A DNA stretch of 64,000 nucleotides from DAOUJW01 sp034422115 (GCA_034422115.1 DAOUJW010000009.1:181825-245824), one strand, 5' to 3'. Counted from the first letter of the stretch, positions 24,050 through 32,896 are shown. Notes: generated by a model not told the origin, from the letters alone. Numbers and translations are program-made.

Positions 24050-25624
24050 TTACTCCAAGAATCGGTATCCGGGAAGTGTCAGAAAATCGATGTACGACGG
24101 ACTTGTGACCAAGTCGTCCAATAGATCCACGGCCTTGTCGAGGGCGCCCACGTTCTCGGGGCCTCGCGCCTGGAGCAGCGCGCCAACCTCGTCGCTTCGC
24201 AGCGACTCGTACAGGTTCCTGCTCACAGAGCGGTTATCCGAGAGATAGGCCCCGTGCTTCATCCACTGCCAAATCTGAGACCTGGCTATCTCCGCCGTAG
24301 CGGTGTCCTCCATCAGGTAGTTCAGCGCTACCGCGCCCCTGCCCTGCACCCAGGCGTCCAGGTACTGGAGGGTTACGCTGATGTTGTTCCTCAGCCCGGC
24401 CTCCGTAATGTCTCCGTCCGGCACGTCTAGTATGTCTCTGGCCGAATAGCTCACCTCCGGGATTTTTCCAAGCTGATTGGGGCCGTCAAAGGCCTTCTCA
24501 AATACCTCCAGAACAACCGGCACCAGGCCCGGGTGGGCGACCCATGCGCCGTCGTGCCCCTGGCCGGACTCCCGCTCCTTGTCGGTCCTGACCTGGTTCA
24601 TGGCTCGCTCGTTGGCCTCTTCGTCATCGCGCCTGGGGATGAACGCGGACATTCCGCCCAGAGCGTGGGCTCCCCGCTTGTGGCAAGCCTGAACCATAAG
24701 CTCCGCCGCCGAGCGGAGGAAGTGGGTGCCCATCGTCACCTGCGACCTGTCCGGGAACACGAAGTCCGGGCGCTGGTTGAAGACCTTGATAACGCTGAAG
24801 ATGTAGTCCCACCTGCCCAGGTTCAGGCCGGTGATGTGGTCCCGCAGCTCGTACAGGATCTCCTCAATCTCGAATGCGACCAAGATGTGCTCAATGAGCA
24901 CGGTGCACTTGATGGAACCGTGGGGCACACCCAGCTGCGCCTCGGAGTAGTTGAACACAGCGTTCCACAGGCGGGCCTCCAGATGACTCTCCATCTTGGG
25001 CAGATAGAAGTAGGGGCCGGTGCCCCTGTCCAGGGCCACGCGGGCGTTGTGGAAGAAGGCAAGGCCAAAGTCGAACAGGCTTGCCGACACCGGCTGCCCG
25101 TCAACAAGTAGGTGTCTCTCCAGAAGGTGCCAGCCCCTGGGCCTGACGCACAGGGTGGCGGTGCTGTCGTTGAGGCGGTACTCCCTGCCCTCCGGGTTTG
25201 TGAAGCTGATGGTGCCCGCGATGGCGTCGCGCACGTTCACCTGGCCGTCCAGGGTGGGTCCCCACACAGGGGAGTGAGCGTCTTCAAAGTCGGTCATGTA
25301 TATCTGTGCGCCGGAGTTCAGGGCATTGATGACCATGGTGCGGTTGGAGCTGGGGCCGGTGATCTCCACGCGGCGGTCCACCAGGTCACTGGGCGCGGTG
25401 GTCACCTTCCACGCCCCCTCGCGAATGCCTCTGGTTTCGGGCAGGAAGTCCGGGTCCAGGCCCTCGTCAATCTCCCACTGGCGCAGGGCCCGCGCCCTCA
25501 TCAGAGAGCGTCGCGTCGGCTCAAACTCCCGGGCCAGGCCGGCCACAAAGTCCAGCGCCTCCGGGCTAAGGATGTCCGCGACGTCCGGGTCTACCCTTCC
25601 CAGAACCTTGATGTCATCACTCAT
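24050..25624 (-). CDS. aceB: Malate synthase A
   Basis: 524 residues, the length of the compact isoform A. Signature blocks: RRVEITGPSSNRTMVINALN, IYMTDFEDAHSPVW (metal/acid residues), LCVRPRGWHL, YFYLPKMESHLEARLWN and a C-terminal helical plug. It condenses glyoxylate with acetyl-CoA to malate, completing the shunt with aceA. The ATG has AAGGAG upstream. An AT-rich palindromic control region lies at 25700-25735. Confidence 0.97.
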   Translation of the reverse strand: MSDDIKVLGRVDPDVADILSPEALDFVAGLAREFEPTRRSLMRARALRQWEIDEGLDPDFLPETRGIREGAWKVTTAPSDLVDRRVEITGPSSNRTMVINALNSGAQIYMTDFEDAHSPVWGPTLDGQVNVRDAIAGTISFTNPEGREYRLNDSTATLCVRPRGWHLLERHLLVDGQPVSASLFDFGLAFFHNARVALDRGTGPYFYLPKMESHLEARLWNAVFNYSEAQLGVPHGSIKCTVLIEHILVAFEIEEILYELRDHITGLNLGRWDYIFSVIKVFNQRPDFVFPDRSQVTMGTHFLRSAAELMVQACHKRGAHALGGMSAFIPRRDDEEANERAMNQVRTDKERESGQGHDGAWVAHPGLVPVVLEVFEKAFDGPNQLGKIPEVSYSARDILDVPDGDITEAGLRNNISVTLQYLDAWVQGRGAVALNYLMEDTATAEIARSQIWQWMKHGAYLSDNRSVSRNLYESLRSDEVGALLQARGPENVGALDKAVDLLDDLVTSPSYIDFLTLPGYRFLE

Positions 25625-25708
25625 GCTTTGGATCTCCTTGGTGTCGGATCCCTTGTTGCTATGCTGCCATACCTGGCTGACGAAATTACGAATCCACTAC
25701 AGGTCTAA

Positions 25709-25725
25709 CATAGTATACTTATATG
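25709..25725. promoter_or_regulatory. Candidate LysR-type operator between aceB and the lysR cluster
   Basis: CATA-N9-TATG inverted arms give the T-N11-A pattern of LysR-type regulator sites, around a perfect AGTATACT palindrome. It lies in the 174-base divergent gap between aceB and the gene preceding the LysR regulator. On the minus strand TATACT could be the aceB -10; no convincing -35 is seen. Confidence 0.35.
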
Positions 25726-25798
25726 AGGTATAATGCAAGTGCCGTATTCCCTATTGCAGCGATAAAATTATTCTATCACTCGCTGGAGAAGGAGTGAG

Positions 25799-26113
25799 AT
25801 GAGAAAAATCATAGACAAGAAACTCTACGACACAGCCACAGCCACGAGGATATTCCCGCCTAATGACGTCGCGAATCCCCTAGATGGTTTGCTGCCCGGT
25901 CTCCAATCTTCCAGAGAAACTCTCTATTGCAGCCCCAAAGGGCAGTTGTTCGTATGCCGATCCAAGAGTTTCCAATCCTTTCTCGGTGGCCAGACTTTTC
26001 AGGAAGAGGACATTTATCTGCTGGATGAAGAAGGGGCCGTACAGTGGCTGGAATCTCGCAACGCTCCTCAAGATGCATATCAGGCTGCTGGCCTCCAGAT
26101 TGAAATTGGCTAG
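25799..26113 (+). CDS. Conserved hypothetical protein (KKLYDTATAT type)
   Basis: 104 residues with AAGGAG before the ATG. It begins MRKIIDKKLYDTATATRIF, a start seen in small hypothetical proteins of phage-related and Gram-positive origin (pattern K.YDTETAT). A middle block SSRETLYCSPKGQLFVCRSKSFQSFLGG resembles the ...E.LY.T.KG..FL. stretch of those proteins. It has lower GC than its neighbours. It sits 18 bases upstream of the LysR gene, so they may be co-transcribed. Function unknown. Confidence 0.65.
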   Translation: MRKIIDKKLYDTATATRIFPPNDVANPLDGLLPGLQSSRETLYCSPKGQLFVCRSKSFQSFLGGQTFQEEDIYLLDEEGAVQWLESRNAPQDAYQAAGLQIEIG

Positions 26114-26131
26114 CCTACAAAAAGGAGTCTG

Positions 26132-27100
26132 ATGGAGCTCGCGCAACTAAGAGCATTCCTTGAAGCCGCGGAGCGCGGCAGCTTCCGGCGCGCCGCTGAG
26201 GCGCTGTTCCTTACGCAGCCCTCCCTGAGCGCCCGCGTCCACGCCCTTGAAGAGGAGCTTGGCGTGTCGCTGTTTCACAGGATGGGCCGCGGCGTGCGTC
26301 TGACGGAGATGGGCAGGGCCTTCCTGCCCTACGCGGAGCGGGCAATGGAGGCCCTGCGCCAGGGGCGGGACGTCATAGACAGCGCGCGGGACGCCTCCGG
26401 CGGCGTGCTGAACATGGCCTCGGCCCGGGCCATCGGAACCTACACTCTGCCCTCCATACTTGAGCGGTTCCGCCTCAGGTACCCCAACATCAAGGTGCAC
26501 ATCAACATTGGCCGCTCGTCGGACGTGCTGCAGATGGTGGTTGACGAGGAGGCGCAGCTTGGACTGGCCCGCGCCCTGAGCGACCCGGACGTGGTGACCA
26601 TGCGCCTATACGATGAAGAAATCGCCCTGGCCACCAGCCCCCACCACCCCTTCGCCATCCGCGGCGAGGCAAGCATCTACGAGGTCGCCCAGGAGCCCCT
26701 CATCCTGTACGACCGCGAGTCATCCTACTTTGTGCTCATAAACCAGGTGTGCCGCGCCGCGGGCATCTCTCCCAGGGTGGAGATGACCCTGGACAGCATA
26801 GAGGCCACCAAGCACCTTGTGGAGCTTGGCATGGGTGTATCCTTCCTCCCGCGCAGCGGCGTCCGCCACGAGCTTGAGCGGGGCAGCCTGCGCCTCATAC
26901 CCCTTACCGAAGGACATCAGGTGTCGCTGCCAACCGCCGTTATGGTGCGACGCGCCCAGCACTACAGCCCGGCGGTCCTGGCCTTCATGGACGTGCTCCG
27001 TGAGATGTACGGCATCGATACTTCTCTGCTGGATGGAGCCGGGACGCCGTCGGAAAACGGGCAGATTCACGAGCGTGCTGGGGTGTTTACGTCGGAGTAA
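26132..27100 (+). CDS. LysR-family transcriptional regulator
   Basis: 322 residues. The N-terminal winged helix-turn-helix is MELAQLRAFLEAAERGSFRR, then AAEALFLTQPSLSARVHALEEELGVSLFHR. Residues ~90-300 form a periplasmic-binding-like effector domain (GVLNMASARAIGTYTLPSILERF...). AAGGAG precedes the ATG. It is the only dedicated regulator near aceBA, so control of the glyoxylate shunt is a reasonable inference, but the target and ligand are not shown. Confidence 0.92.
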   Translation: MELAQLRAFLEAAERGSFRRAAEALFLTQPSLSARVHALEEELGVSLFHRMGRGVRLTEMGRAFLPYAERAMEALRQGRDVIDSARDASGGVLNMASARAIGTYTLPSILERFRLRYPNIKVHINIGRSSDVLQMVVDEEAQLGLARALSDPDVVTMRLYDEEIALATSPHHPFAIRGEASIYEVAQEPLILYDRESSYFVLINQVCRAAGISPRVEMTLDSIEATKHLVELGMGVSFLPRSGVRHELERGSLRLIPLTEGHQVSLPTAVMVRRAQHYSPAVLAFMDVLREMYGIDTSLLDGAGTPSENGQIHERAGVFTSE

Positions 27101-27150
27101 TACTCCCATTTTGCGATCCGCTTCAAACAAAGCGTGATAGGGAGGTCACC

Positions 27151-27831
27151 TTGAATGCTTATTGTCCTAACGGGAACCATCATAGCGAGGGTCCATTTTG
27201 CACCAGATGCGGGCAACCCATAGAATCGGAATCTAACGCCGATCCTTCTAACAAACAAAAGAAAATTGACACACAGTGGTATTCGGTCATGCCAAAAGGG
27301 TGGGGCTTGTTTGGAAGTGATCAAAAGAGACACATCGGCGAGCGGAAGATGCTCTACGAGCTTCTTGAACAAGATGAGGATATCAAGGCTTTGGTGGGCG
27401 GTAAGCATAGGGAGCAGAACAAGACTATTCTTCAGGAAAAAAGTGGCGTCGCAGTTGCTACGAATAAGAGGATCTTATTCCTGAACAAAGGGCTAATAGA
27501 CGAGGGAGTGGCCGAGATACCATACGGGAGCATAAAGGACGTAACACATAGCATGGGTATGTTCTTCTCAGGAGTGCAGATAACTGGTTTGGCAGATACT
27601 GGCTGGCGCATTGATGCCATCTCACCGATGGAATCTGCAAAGTTATTCGCAGACTGCGTTCGGTTACAGGTTGAAGTCCACCACCTCTTGGTAGCTCCGC
27701 AGGAGACACAGAAAGCCGATGCCACCCCTTCCATCGCGAACGAGCTAGAGAAATTGGCAGGACTCGTAAAGGAAGGTTTTCTCACCAGGGAGGAGTTCGA
27801 AGCAAAGAAGAAACAACTGCTTGGACTCTAA
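27151..27831 (+). CDS. Zinc-ribbon, PH-like and SHOCT domain protein
   Basis: 226 residues with a TTG start 5 bases after GGGAGG. Residues 1-22 make a zinc-ribbon-like knuckle (YCPNGNHHSEGPFCTRCGQP). Residues ~70-170 resemble a bacterial PH-like (YokE type) domain: GVAVATNKRILFLNKGLIDEG, EIPYGSIKDV, GVQITGL. The last ~30 residues are a SHOCT motif (LEKLAGLVKEGFLTREEFEAKKKQLL). Such proteins are widespread with no defined role; SHOCT suggests oligomerisation. GC content is lower than in neighbouring genes, hinting at later acquisition. Confidence 0.75.
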   Translation: MNAYCPNGNHHSEGPFCTRCGQPIESESNADPSNKQKKIDTQWYSVMPKGWGLFGSDQKRHIGERKMLYELLEQDEDIKALVGGKHREQNKTILQEKSGVAVATNKRILFLNKGLIDEGVAEIPYGSIKDVTHSMGMFFSGVQITGLADTGWRIDAISPMESAKLFADCVRLQVEVHHLLVAPQETQKADATPSIANELEKLAGLVKEGFLTREEFEAKKKQLLGL

Positions 27832-27881
27832 ACCCCGTAGAAGTACGCACCCTAATGGTCGTATAATAGTAATTGGTAAGT

Positions 27882-27957
27882 CGGGGCGTAGCGCAGACGG
27901 GAGCGCGCCACGTTCGGGACGTGGAGGTCGCTGGTTCAAGTCCAGTCGCCCCGACCA
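27882..27957 (+). tRNA. tRNA-Pro (anticodon CGG), CCA encoded
   Basis: A 76-base cloverleaf. Acceptor stem CGGGGCG/CGCCCCG, anticodon stem CCACG/CGTGG with loop TTCGGGA (anticodon CGG, reading CCG), T-arm with GGTTCAAGTCC, discriminator A and genomic CCA. A TATAAT hexamer at 27862-27867 lies 14 bases upstream. Confidence 0.95.
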
Positions 27958-27983
27958 TTTCGTATCAATTTACAGCTACATCT

Positions 27984-28017
27984 CCCGCTTATACTTCGAC
28001 AAGCTCAGTATGAGCGG
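27984..28017. repeat. Dispersed repeat, family A
   Basis: CCCGCTTATACTTCGACAAG then CTCAGTATGAGCGG; inverted orientation relative to the copy at 558. Confidence 0.7.
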
Positions 28018-28091
28018 TGTCGTTCACCATAACCAACGCCTGTAGAGAGTACCGGCCAAATCCGTCTGTTCCATCATTCGGGCATTGGGGC

Positions 28092-28097
28092 TATAAT
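28092..28097 (+). promoter_or_regulatory. -10 box upstream of the VOC gene
   Basis: A perfect TATAAT, 32 bases before the ATG. The -35 region is poor (TTCCAT at 17 bases). Confidence 0.35.
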
Positions 28098-28129
28098 GTC
28101 CTCAATCAATCTTCCCTCAGGAGGTAACT

Positions 28130-29053
28130 ATGGCCTTTACACGCATTCATCACGTAGGGCTGGTCAACGGAGACCTGGATCACGCTCGGCACATCCTGGA
28201 AGCGGGCTTCGGCCTTGCGCTGGACGAGCACCGGACGCCCTGGCCCGGCGTTCCGGGGTACGACGGCACCACCGTCCTCCAGTTTCCGATAGGCGAGATG
28301 TACTACGAAGTCGCAAAGCCCGGTGACGCAGGCAGCGAGCCGGGGCAGTACCTGGAGGCGACCAACGGGCGCGGCGGCATGTACTACCTGTCGATAGCCT
28401 CCAGCGACATCGCCGCCGACGTAGCGGGGCTGCAGAGCCGAGGCGTCAAGATTAAGGGCAGCTGGGACGGCAACGGCCCGGTCTGGCTGGACCCTGAGAC
28501 CACCCTGGGCCTGCGGCTCCAGGTCACACCGGATGAGCCGTACTACGTACACCCCTTCTACAAGGGCAACGGCACCTGCACGGGCATGGCCCACATTGGG
28601 CTTGCGGGTCGAGACCCGAACGAGTCCAGGAACTTCTGGAGCAACGTATTCGGCATCCGGGAGGACCAGACCTCCGAGCGAGGCAAGGAAGGACCCGATC
28701 CCAACCGGGAGCGCAGGGCGGCCGCTGACGACCCCGTGCACATCCTGGAGTACGCCATTGGCGGGACGGTCATCGAGATAAGCCATCCCACCACTTCGGA
28801 CAGCGGAACGGCCAGGCTGGTGGCCCAGCGCGCCACCCTCGGCGAGGTGTTCCACCACACGGCGCCCTTCGCCCCGGACGTGCACAGGTTCATCGAGCAG
28901 GCTATACCCGCGGGCATGGAGCAGATTGGCAGCATTCCGCCCAGAGAGGTGTCGACAAGGGCGACTGCCTGGTTCCACCCAAGGGCGTGCCTTGGCATGC
29001 TGCTGGAGCCCTGGAACCGGCCGCCCGGAGACGACCACTACAGGCCTGTCTAA
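28130..29053 (+). CDS. VOC-superfamily (glyoxalase/dioxygenase-like) protein
   Basis: 307 residues with two vicinal-oxygen-chelate modules: ~1-130 (FTRIHHVGLVNGDLDHARHILE...) and ~145-290 (CTGMAHIGLAGRDPNESRNFWSNVFG...). Possible metal ligands are His8 and the Glu-rich strands (FPIGEMYYEVAKP and VIEISHP). GGAGG precedes the ATG. The family includes glyoxalase I, methylmalonyl-CoA epimerase and extradiol dioxygenases; no residue pattern singles out one. Its solitary position gives no clue to the substrate. Confidence 0.8.
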   Translation: MAFTRIHHVGLVNGDLDHARHILEAGFGLALDEHRTPWPGVPGYDGTTVLQFPIGEMYYEVAKPGDAGSEPGQYLEATNGRGGMYYLSIASSDIAADVAGLQSRGVKIKGSWDGNGPVWLDPETTLGLRLQVTPDEPYYVHPFYKGNGTCTGMAHIGLAGRDPNESRNFWSNVFGIREDQTSERGKEGPDPNRERRAAADDPVHILEYAIGGTVIEISHPTTSDSGTARLVAQRATLGEVFHHTAPFAPDVHRFIEQAIPAGMEQIGSIPPREVSTRATAWFHPRACLGMLLEPWNRPPGDDHYRPV

Positions 29054-29111
29054 CGACAACGCAAGGGGTTGCCCGCGTCGGCGCGCCATCTGAAGTCGAA
29101 TTTGAGAGCTT

Positions 29112-29140
29112 CCGGGGAGGGTCTGCGGACGCCTCCCCGG
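29112..29140 (+). terminator. GC-rich hairpin after the VOC gene
   Basis: A perfect 9-bp stem CCGGGGAGG/CCTCCCCGG with an 11-base loop, 58 bases after the stop, with no T-run. It is the only notable structure in the 172-base gap before the carbonic anhydrase gene. Confidence 0.4.
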
Positions 29141-29225
29141 GCCGCTGGGTGAGAGCGCGCCCGCGGGTACTGCCAAACACCATCGTCAAGCAGCCAACCT
29201 AATCGCCTTACGTAAGGAGAAGAGC

Positions 29226-29771
29226 ATGATTCGCGCCCTGGGAGACAAGAAGCCAAGGATTCACCCAACCGCCTTTGTGAGCGAGGCAGCCTACGTTGTG
29301 GGTGACGTGGAGATTGGAGAGGGCTCCAGCATCTGGCCGGGCACCATCATCCGCGCCAACAACCACAAGATAAAGATAGGCAAGTACGTCAACATCCAGG
29401 ACAACTGCATGATCCACGCGGACGCCGATTGCAACTACGGCGACTACGTCACTCTGGGGCACCACGTAATGTGCCATGCGACCACCGTTGAGGACCACTG
29501 CCTTGTGGGCAACGGAGCGACGGTGAACGGCCACGCCGTCATCGGCCACCACTCCGTGGTAGCCGCGGGTTCCGTGGTGCTGGAGAGGGCGGAGATACCG
29601 GACCACTCCTTTGTCACGGGCGCGCCCGCAGAGGTCCGCCGCCAGGTCAATGAGAGACACCTTCAGATGCTGGACAACCTCCCGATGGGCTACTATCGCA
29701 ACGGCCAGATTTTCAAGGAGGCCGGCCTTCAGGACCCCGACCAGGAGAAGTTCACAGACCCCAACATGTAG
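29226..29771 (+). CDS. Gamma-class carbonic anhydrase-like hexapeptide protein
   Basis: 181 residues of left-handed beta-helix hexapeptide repeats (AYVVGDVEIGEGSSIWPGTIIR, then IKIGKYVNIQDNCMIH...). Candidate zinc ligands His64, His79 and His84 have the spacing of gamma carbonic anhydrases (one His, then a H-x4-H pair). The usual RGD turn is replaced by RANN (residues 43-46). It may therefore be an active CO2 hydratase or one of the many uncharacterised YrdA/PaaY-type relatives. ATG with AAGGAG upstream. It is followed by a palindromic repeat with a T-run that could terminate transcription. Confidence 0.85.
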   Translation: MIRALGDKKPRIHPTAFVSEAAYVVGDVEIGEGSSIWPGTIIRANNHKIKIGKYVNIQDNCMIHADADCNYGDYVTLGHHVMCHATTVEDHCLVGNGATVNGHAVIGHHSVVAAGSVVLERAEIPDHSFVTGAPAEVRRQVNERHLQMLDNLPMGYYRNGQIFKEAGLQDPDQEKFTDPNM

Positions 29772-29795
29772 GCGAAACGCAGACTGCCAAACAGG

Positions 29796-29844
29796 CCCGC
29801 TCGCCCTGAGCCTGTCGAAGGGTACGAGCGGGCGGCTGTTTTTT
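29796..29844 (+). terminator. Family A repeat acting as terminator of the carbonic anhydrase gene
   Basis: CCCGCTCG...CGAGCGGG family A palindrome (29796-29832) followed within 7 bases by TTTTTT (29839-29844). The dispersed repeat thus has the form of a Rho-independent terminator here. Confidence 0.6.
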
Positions 29845-29856
29845 AGATTGTCTTAT

Positions 29857-29917
29857 CCCGCTCATTTGGTTCGACAAGCTCACCCCCGTATCAAGTACGG
29901 GGCAAGCTATGAGCGGG
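29857..29917. repeat. Dispersed repeat, family A with nested hairpin
   Basis: CCCGCTCAT...ATGAGCGGG arms around the core TTCGACAAGCTCA plus a nested CCCCGTATCAAGTACGGGG hairpin. The nested piece also occurs in the repeat at 45190-45210. Confidence 0.7.
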
Positions 29918-30022
29918 TAACTGAGGAATCGCACCCCACATCCTGGTTGCGGCAACACCCCTGCCAAGATATAATCGGCTGAGCGCGCGGCGCCCAAACA
30001 CGCGTCCCACAGGAGCGTACCC

Positions 30023-30304
30023 ATGAAGGTTTACTGGAGAGAGCACAAGACGGGCCAGAGGCTGATCCTCGACAACGAGGCGGGCCGGGAGGAGGAGTGC
30101 GGAGGAGTCCGCAAGACGCCCAGGGGGTTCGATGCCCTGGCCAGGACCTTCGGCTACGACCCCGGACGCGCCCAGAAGGGCTTCGCTACCATGGAAGAGG
30201 CCAAGGCCTTCGTAGAGTCCTTCGAGCCGTGGGACCTCTTCGTGGGCCGCACCGAGGTGGAGTTCGACAGGACCGTCCACCCCATACCGGAGGACAAAGG
30301 CTGA
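30023..30304 (+). CDS. Conserved hypothetical protein, 93 residues
   Basis: Starts at ATG 30023 (CAGGAGCG upstream). It reads MKVYWREHKTGQRLILDNEA, with a central TPRGFDALARTFGYDPGRAQKG and the acidic/aromatic SFEPWDLFVGRTEVEFDRTVHP. The strand codon use matches neighbouring genes, so it is likely real. No family recognised. It lies 42 bases upstream of the MBL-fold gene and may be co-transcribed with it. Confidence 0.65.
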   Translation: MKVYWREHKTGQRLILDNEAGREEECGGVRKTPRGFDALARTFGYDPGRAQKGFATMEEAKAFVESFEPWDLFVGRTEVEFDRTVHPIPEDKG

Positions 30305-30346
30305 TTTCCGGCGCGACGCCGGCTTACGCGAACTGCGGAGGTTGAT

Positions 30347-30991
30347 ATGCCTCTCTTCAGCGACGGGGATGTCCGGGTCTACAAGACCACCTGCGGCCCC
30401 TTTGACAACAACTCCTATCTCCTCGTGTGCCCCCAGACCAACGAAAGCATCATCATAGACGCGCCCATGGGCCCCGGCGAGGTGCTGGCGGAGGCCGAAG
30501 CCGAGGGCGCCAAGGTGAAGGTGATCCTGATTACACACAACCACCAGGACCACCTGGCGGGCCTGCAGGAGATGACCGAGGCCACGGGCGCGCCGGTGGC
30601 CTGCCACGCCGACGACGCCTCGACGCTGCCGGTGGCCCCAAGCTCCTTTGTAAATGACGGAGACACCATTACGGCGGGAACCATAGAAATCAAGGTTATG
30701 CACACCCCCGGCCACACGCCGGGCTCGGTGTGCTACCTGGTGGGCAAGCACCTCTTCTCCGGCGACACCCTGTTCCCGGGAGGCCCGGGCAGGAGCCGCA
30801 CGCCTGAGGACCTCCAGCAAATCATCGGCAACATCACCGGGAAGCTCTTCGTGCTGCCGGACGACACCGACGTCCTGCCGGGACACGGCGTGGAGTCAAT
30901 CCTTGGCGCATCAAAGCAGGAGTACAGCGTCTTCGCCGCCAAGAGCCACCCCGCAGACCTGTGCGGGGACGTCCTCTGGCTGGAGAGCTGA
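30347..30991 (+). CDS. MBL-fold metallo-hydrolase
   Basis: 214 residues. The metal-binding motif is THNHQDH (residues 63-69), the HxHxDH pattern. Downstream ligands are in HTPGHTPGSV, FSGDTLFPG and the C-terminal DVLPGHG. The overall form is that of glyoxalase II-like/YcbL hydrolases. GGAGG precedes the ATG. Substrate unknown. It is followed 69 bases later by an alpha/beta hydrolase on the same strand. Confidence 0.9.
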   Translation: MPLFSDGDVRVYKTTCGPFDNNSYLLVCPQTNESIIIDAPMGPGEVLAEAEAEGAKVKVILITHNHQDHLAGLQEMTEATGAPVACHADDASTLPVAPSSFVNDGDTITAGTIEIKVMHTPGHTPGSVCYLVGKHLFSGDTLFPGGPGRSRTPEDLQQIIGNITGKLFVLPDDTDVLPGHGVESILGASKQEYSVFAAKSHPADLCGDVLWLES

Positions 30992-31060
30992 AGGCCCCAC
31001 AAGACGTTCAACCCGCACAGCCAGGGGCGCCGCGCCTACCGGACCCATCAGGGGGACATC

Positions 31061-31786
31061 ATGCAAATGCCTTCCCAGCAAATGCAGGCAACCATCAACC
31101 ACGGTGACGACCTCATCTACCTCACCATTTACCCTGTGGGATACAACCCGGACAACTCCTACCCCATGATTGTGCTGCTGCACGGCATGGGCGCCAGCAT
31201 GTACGACCTGGCCAATCTCGTATCCTTCATTGACTCTGAAGGCTACATCTACGTGTGCCCCAACGCTCCCGTTCCGGTGCAGGTCGACCAGGGCGTCCTG
31301 GGGTTCGCCTGGACTGTGCCCGGCAGCGACGACCCACAGGGAGTCGCGCGGTCGGAGGCAAAGTTCGAGGGGATGCTGAACGAGGTAAGGCAAGAACACA
31401 AGGTGGCCGACGGCCAGTCGATAATGCTGGGCTTCTCCCAAGGTGGCAGCATGACCTATCGCTACGGGCTGAGCCACCCGGAGATCTTCACCGGCCTTGT
31501 GGCCCTGGGCACGTCCATCCGGGACCAGGACGAGATGCGCCAACGACTGCCCGCCGGACGCAGCCAGAGCATTTTCATCGGCCACGGCTTGCAGGACAAC
31601 ATTGAGCGGGCGCGCAGCTCCAAGGAGTTCCTAGAGGCTGAGGGCTACACACCCTACTACCGTGAGTACGACATGGGCCACGAGATAAATCAGGACGTTA
31701 TGGCGGACCTGGTGCCCTGGATTCAGACAGTGCTGCCACCCCTCCGCCCAAACTCAGGCCCCCTCTCAGGGCTGATACTGCCTTAG
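31061..31786 (+). CDS. Phospholipase/carboxylesterase-type alpha/beta hydrolase
   Basis: 241 residues. LLHGMGAS provides the oxyanion region, the nucleophile elbow is GFSQGGSM (Ser), ALGTSIR follows, and the C-terminal EYDMGHEINQD carries the catalytic His. The pattern fits the PF02230 carboxylesterase/lysophospholipase family. No signal peptide, so cytosolic. It has no ribosome binding site better than GGGGG 8 bases before the ATG. Confidence 0.88.
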   Translation: MQMPSQQMQATINHGDDLIYLTIYPVGYNPDNSYPMIVLLHGMGASMYDLANLVSFIDSEGYIYVCPNAPVPVQVDQGVLGFAWTVPGSDDPQGVARSEAKFEGMLNEVRQEHKVADGQSIMLGFSQGGSMTYRYGLSHPEIFTGLVALGTSIRDQDEMRQRLPAGRSQSIFIGHGLQDNIERARSSKEFLEAEGYTPYYREYDMGHEINQDVMADLVPWIQTVLPPLRPNSGPLSGLILP

Positions 31787-31821
31787 GCCAAGGTATCCTC
31801 GGTCGATTAAACCGAACAGAA

Positions 31822-31856
31822 CCGCTCGCCCTGAGCTTGTCGAAGGGCGCGAGCGG
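31822..31856. repeat. Dispersed repeat, family A
   Basis: CCGCTCGCCCTGAGCTTGTC then GAAGGGCGCGAGCGG. Confidence 0.75.
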
Positions 31857-31875
31857 TGGGTCTGCAATAGCAGTC

Positions 31876-31917
31876 TTCCCGCTCAAATGGTTCGACAGGC
31901 TCACCATGAGCGGGAAG
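31876..31917. repeat. Dispersed repeat, family A, opposite orientation
   Basis: TTCCCGCTCA...TGAGCGGGAA around TTCGACAGGCTCACCA. With the copy at 31822 it forms an inverted pair between the converging esterase and speE genes, where it could terminate both. Confidence 0.75.
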
Positions 31918-31967
31918 GAAATAGAGCATAAGCAGGCGTTACCATTACCGCCATTTGGCAGTAGAGC

Positions 31968-32882
31968 CTAGAACACCACCAACGGGTCGTCCTCTGTGAT
32001 GACGCGCCGCTCATTTGCCAGTGTTGTGCGGACGTGCTTGGGAAGCGCGAACAGCCCGGCGTGGGTCACGCCATCGTAGAAGCGGAGGGACGAGCATCCG
32101 CGGTCGGCCAGCCTGCGGTCGACCTCATCCGGAGTCAGGGCCAGTGGATTGGGGCCAAGGGACGCCAGGTTGAATCCCCAGTCGGAGGCGAATGACGGCA
32201 CCATGATGTGGTACGGGTAGACACTGGGAAACACGCTTCGCAGGGTGTTGTTGATGGCTGAGAATGCCTCCATGTTGCCCACCATGCACGGCTCGGACTG
32301 CACGGCCATAACGCCCTGGGGGTTCAGCCTCTGGGACAGAAGGCGGTAGAAGTTCCGGGTGTAGAGCAGGGAGGCTGGGCCGGCCTCCTGGGGGTCCGGC
32401 AGATCAATGATGATAACGTCGTAGGTGTCCCGGGTGGTCTCCAGGTACTCGCGGGCGTCCCGGTGATGCAGCTCCGTCCTGGGGTCGTCGAAGGCTCCGC
32501 GGTGGTGGTTGGGCAGATAGCGAACGCACACCTCCACCACCTCCCTGTCCAGGTCGACCATGACCGCCCTCTGCACCGTGTTGTGGGTCAGCGCCTCCCG
32601 CAGGGTTGCGCCCTCTCCGCCGCCCGCAATGAACACCGACGTTGGGTTCGGGTGCGTCACCATCGCGGGCTGCACCAGGCCCTCGTGGTAGATGAACTCG
32701 TCCGCCTCCGCCGACTGCGTCTTGCCGTCAAGGAGCAGGCACCGGCCGTGGGGCAGCGAGTCCACGACCTCGACCTCCTGGAAGGCCGTCCTGGTCGAAT
32801 AGACCCTTCCCGATATGGCCATCATCTGGTAGAGGTCCTGAGTGATGTACTCCTTGACCCACTCGGCGTTGGAGTTGTCCAT
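31968..32882 (-). CDS. speE: Polyamine aminopropyltransferase (spermidine synthase)
   Basis: 304 residues from the ATG at 32882, which gives the usual start WVKEYITQDLYQMMAI; an upstream in-frame start would overlap speD. The SAM-like site is FIAGGGEGATLREAL, then VDLDREVVEVC and IIIDLPDPQEAGPASLLYT. It transfers aminopropyl from decarboxylated SAM to putrescine or a similar diamine. It lies 14 bases after speD, whose product supplies the aminopropyl donor. Confidence 0.95.
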   Translation of the reverse strand: MDNSNAEWVKEYITQDLYQMMAISGRVYSTRTAFQEVEVVDSLPHGRCLLLDGKTQSAEADEFIYHEGLVQPAMVTHPNPTSVFIAGGGEGATLREALTHNTVQRAVMVDLDREVVEVCVRYLPNHHRGAFDDPRTELHHRDAREYLETTRDTYDVIIIDLPDPQEAGPASLLYTRNFYRLLSQRLNPQGVMAVQSEPCMVGNMEAFSAINNTLRSVFPSVYPYHIMVPSFASDWGFNLASLGPNPLALTPDEVDRRLADRGCSSLRFYDGVTHAGLFALPKHVRTTLANERRVITEDDPLVVF

Positions 32883-32896
32883 ACTCGCGACCCGGC

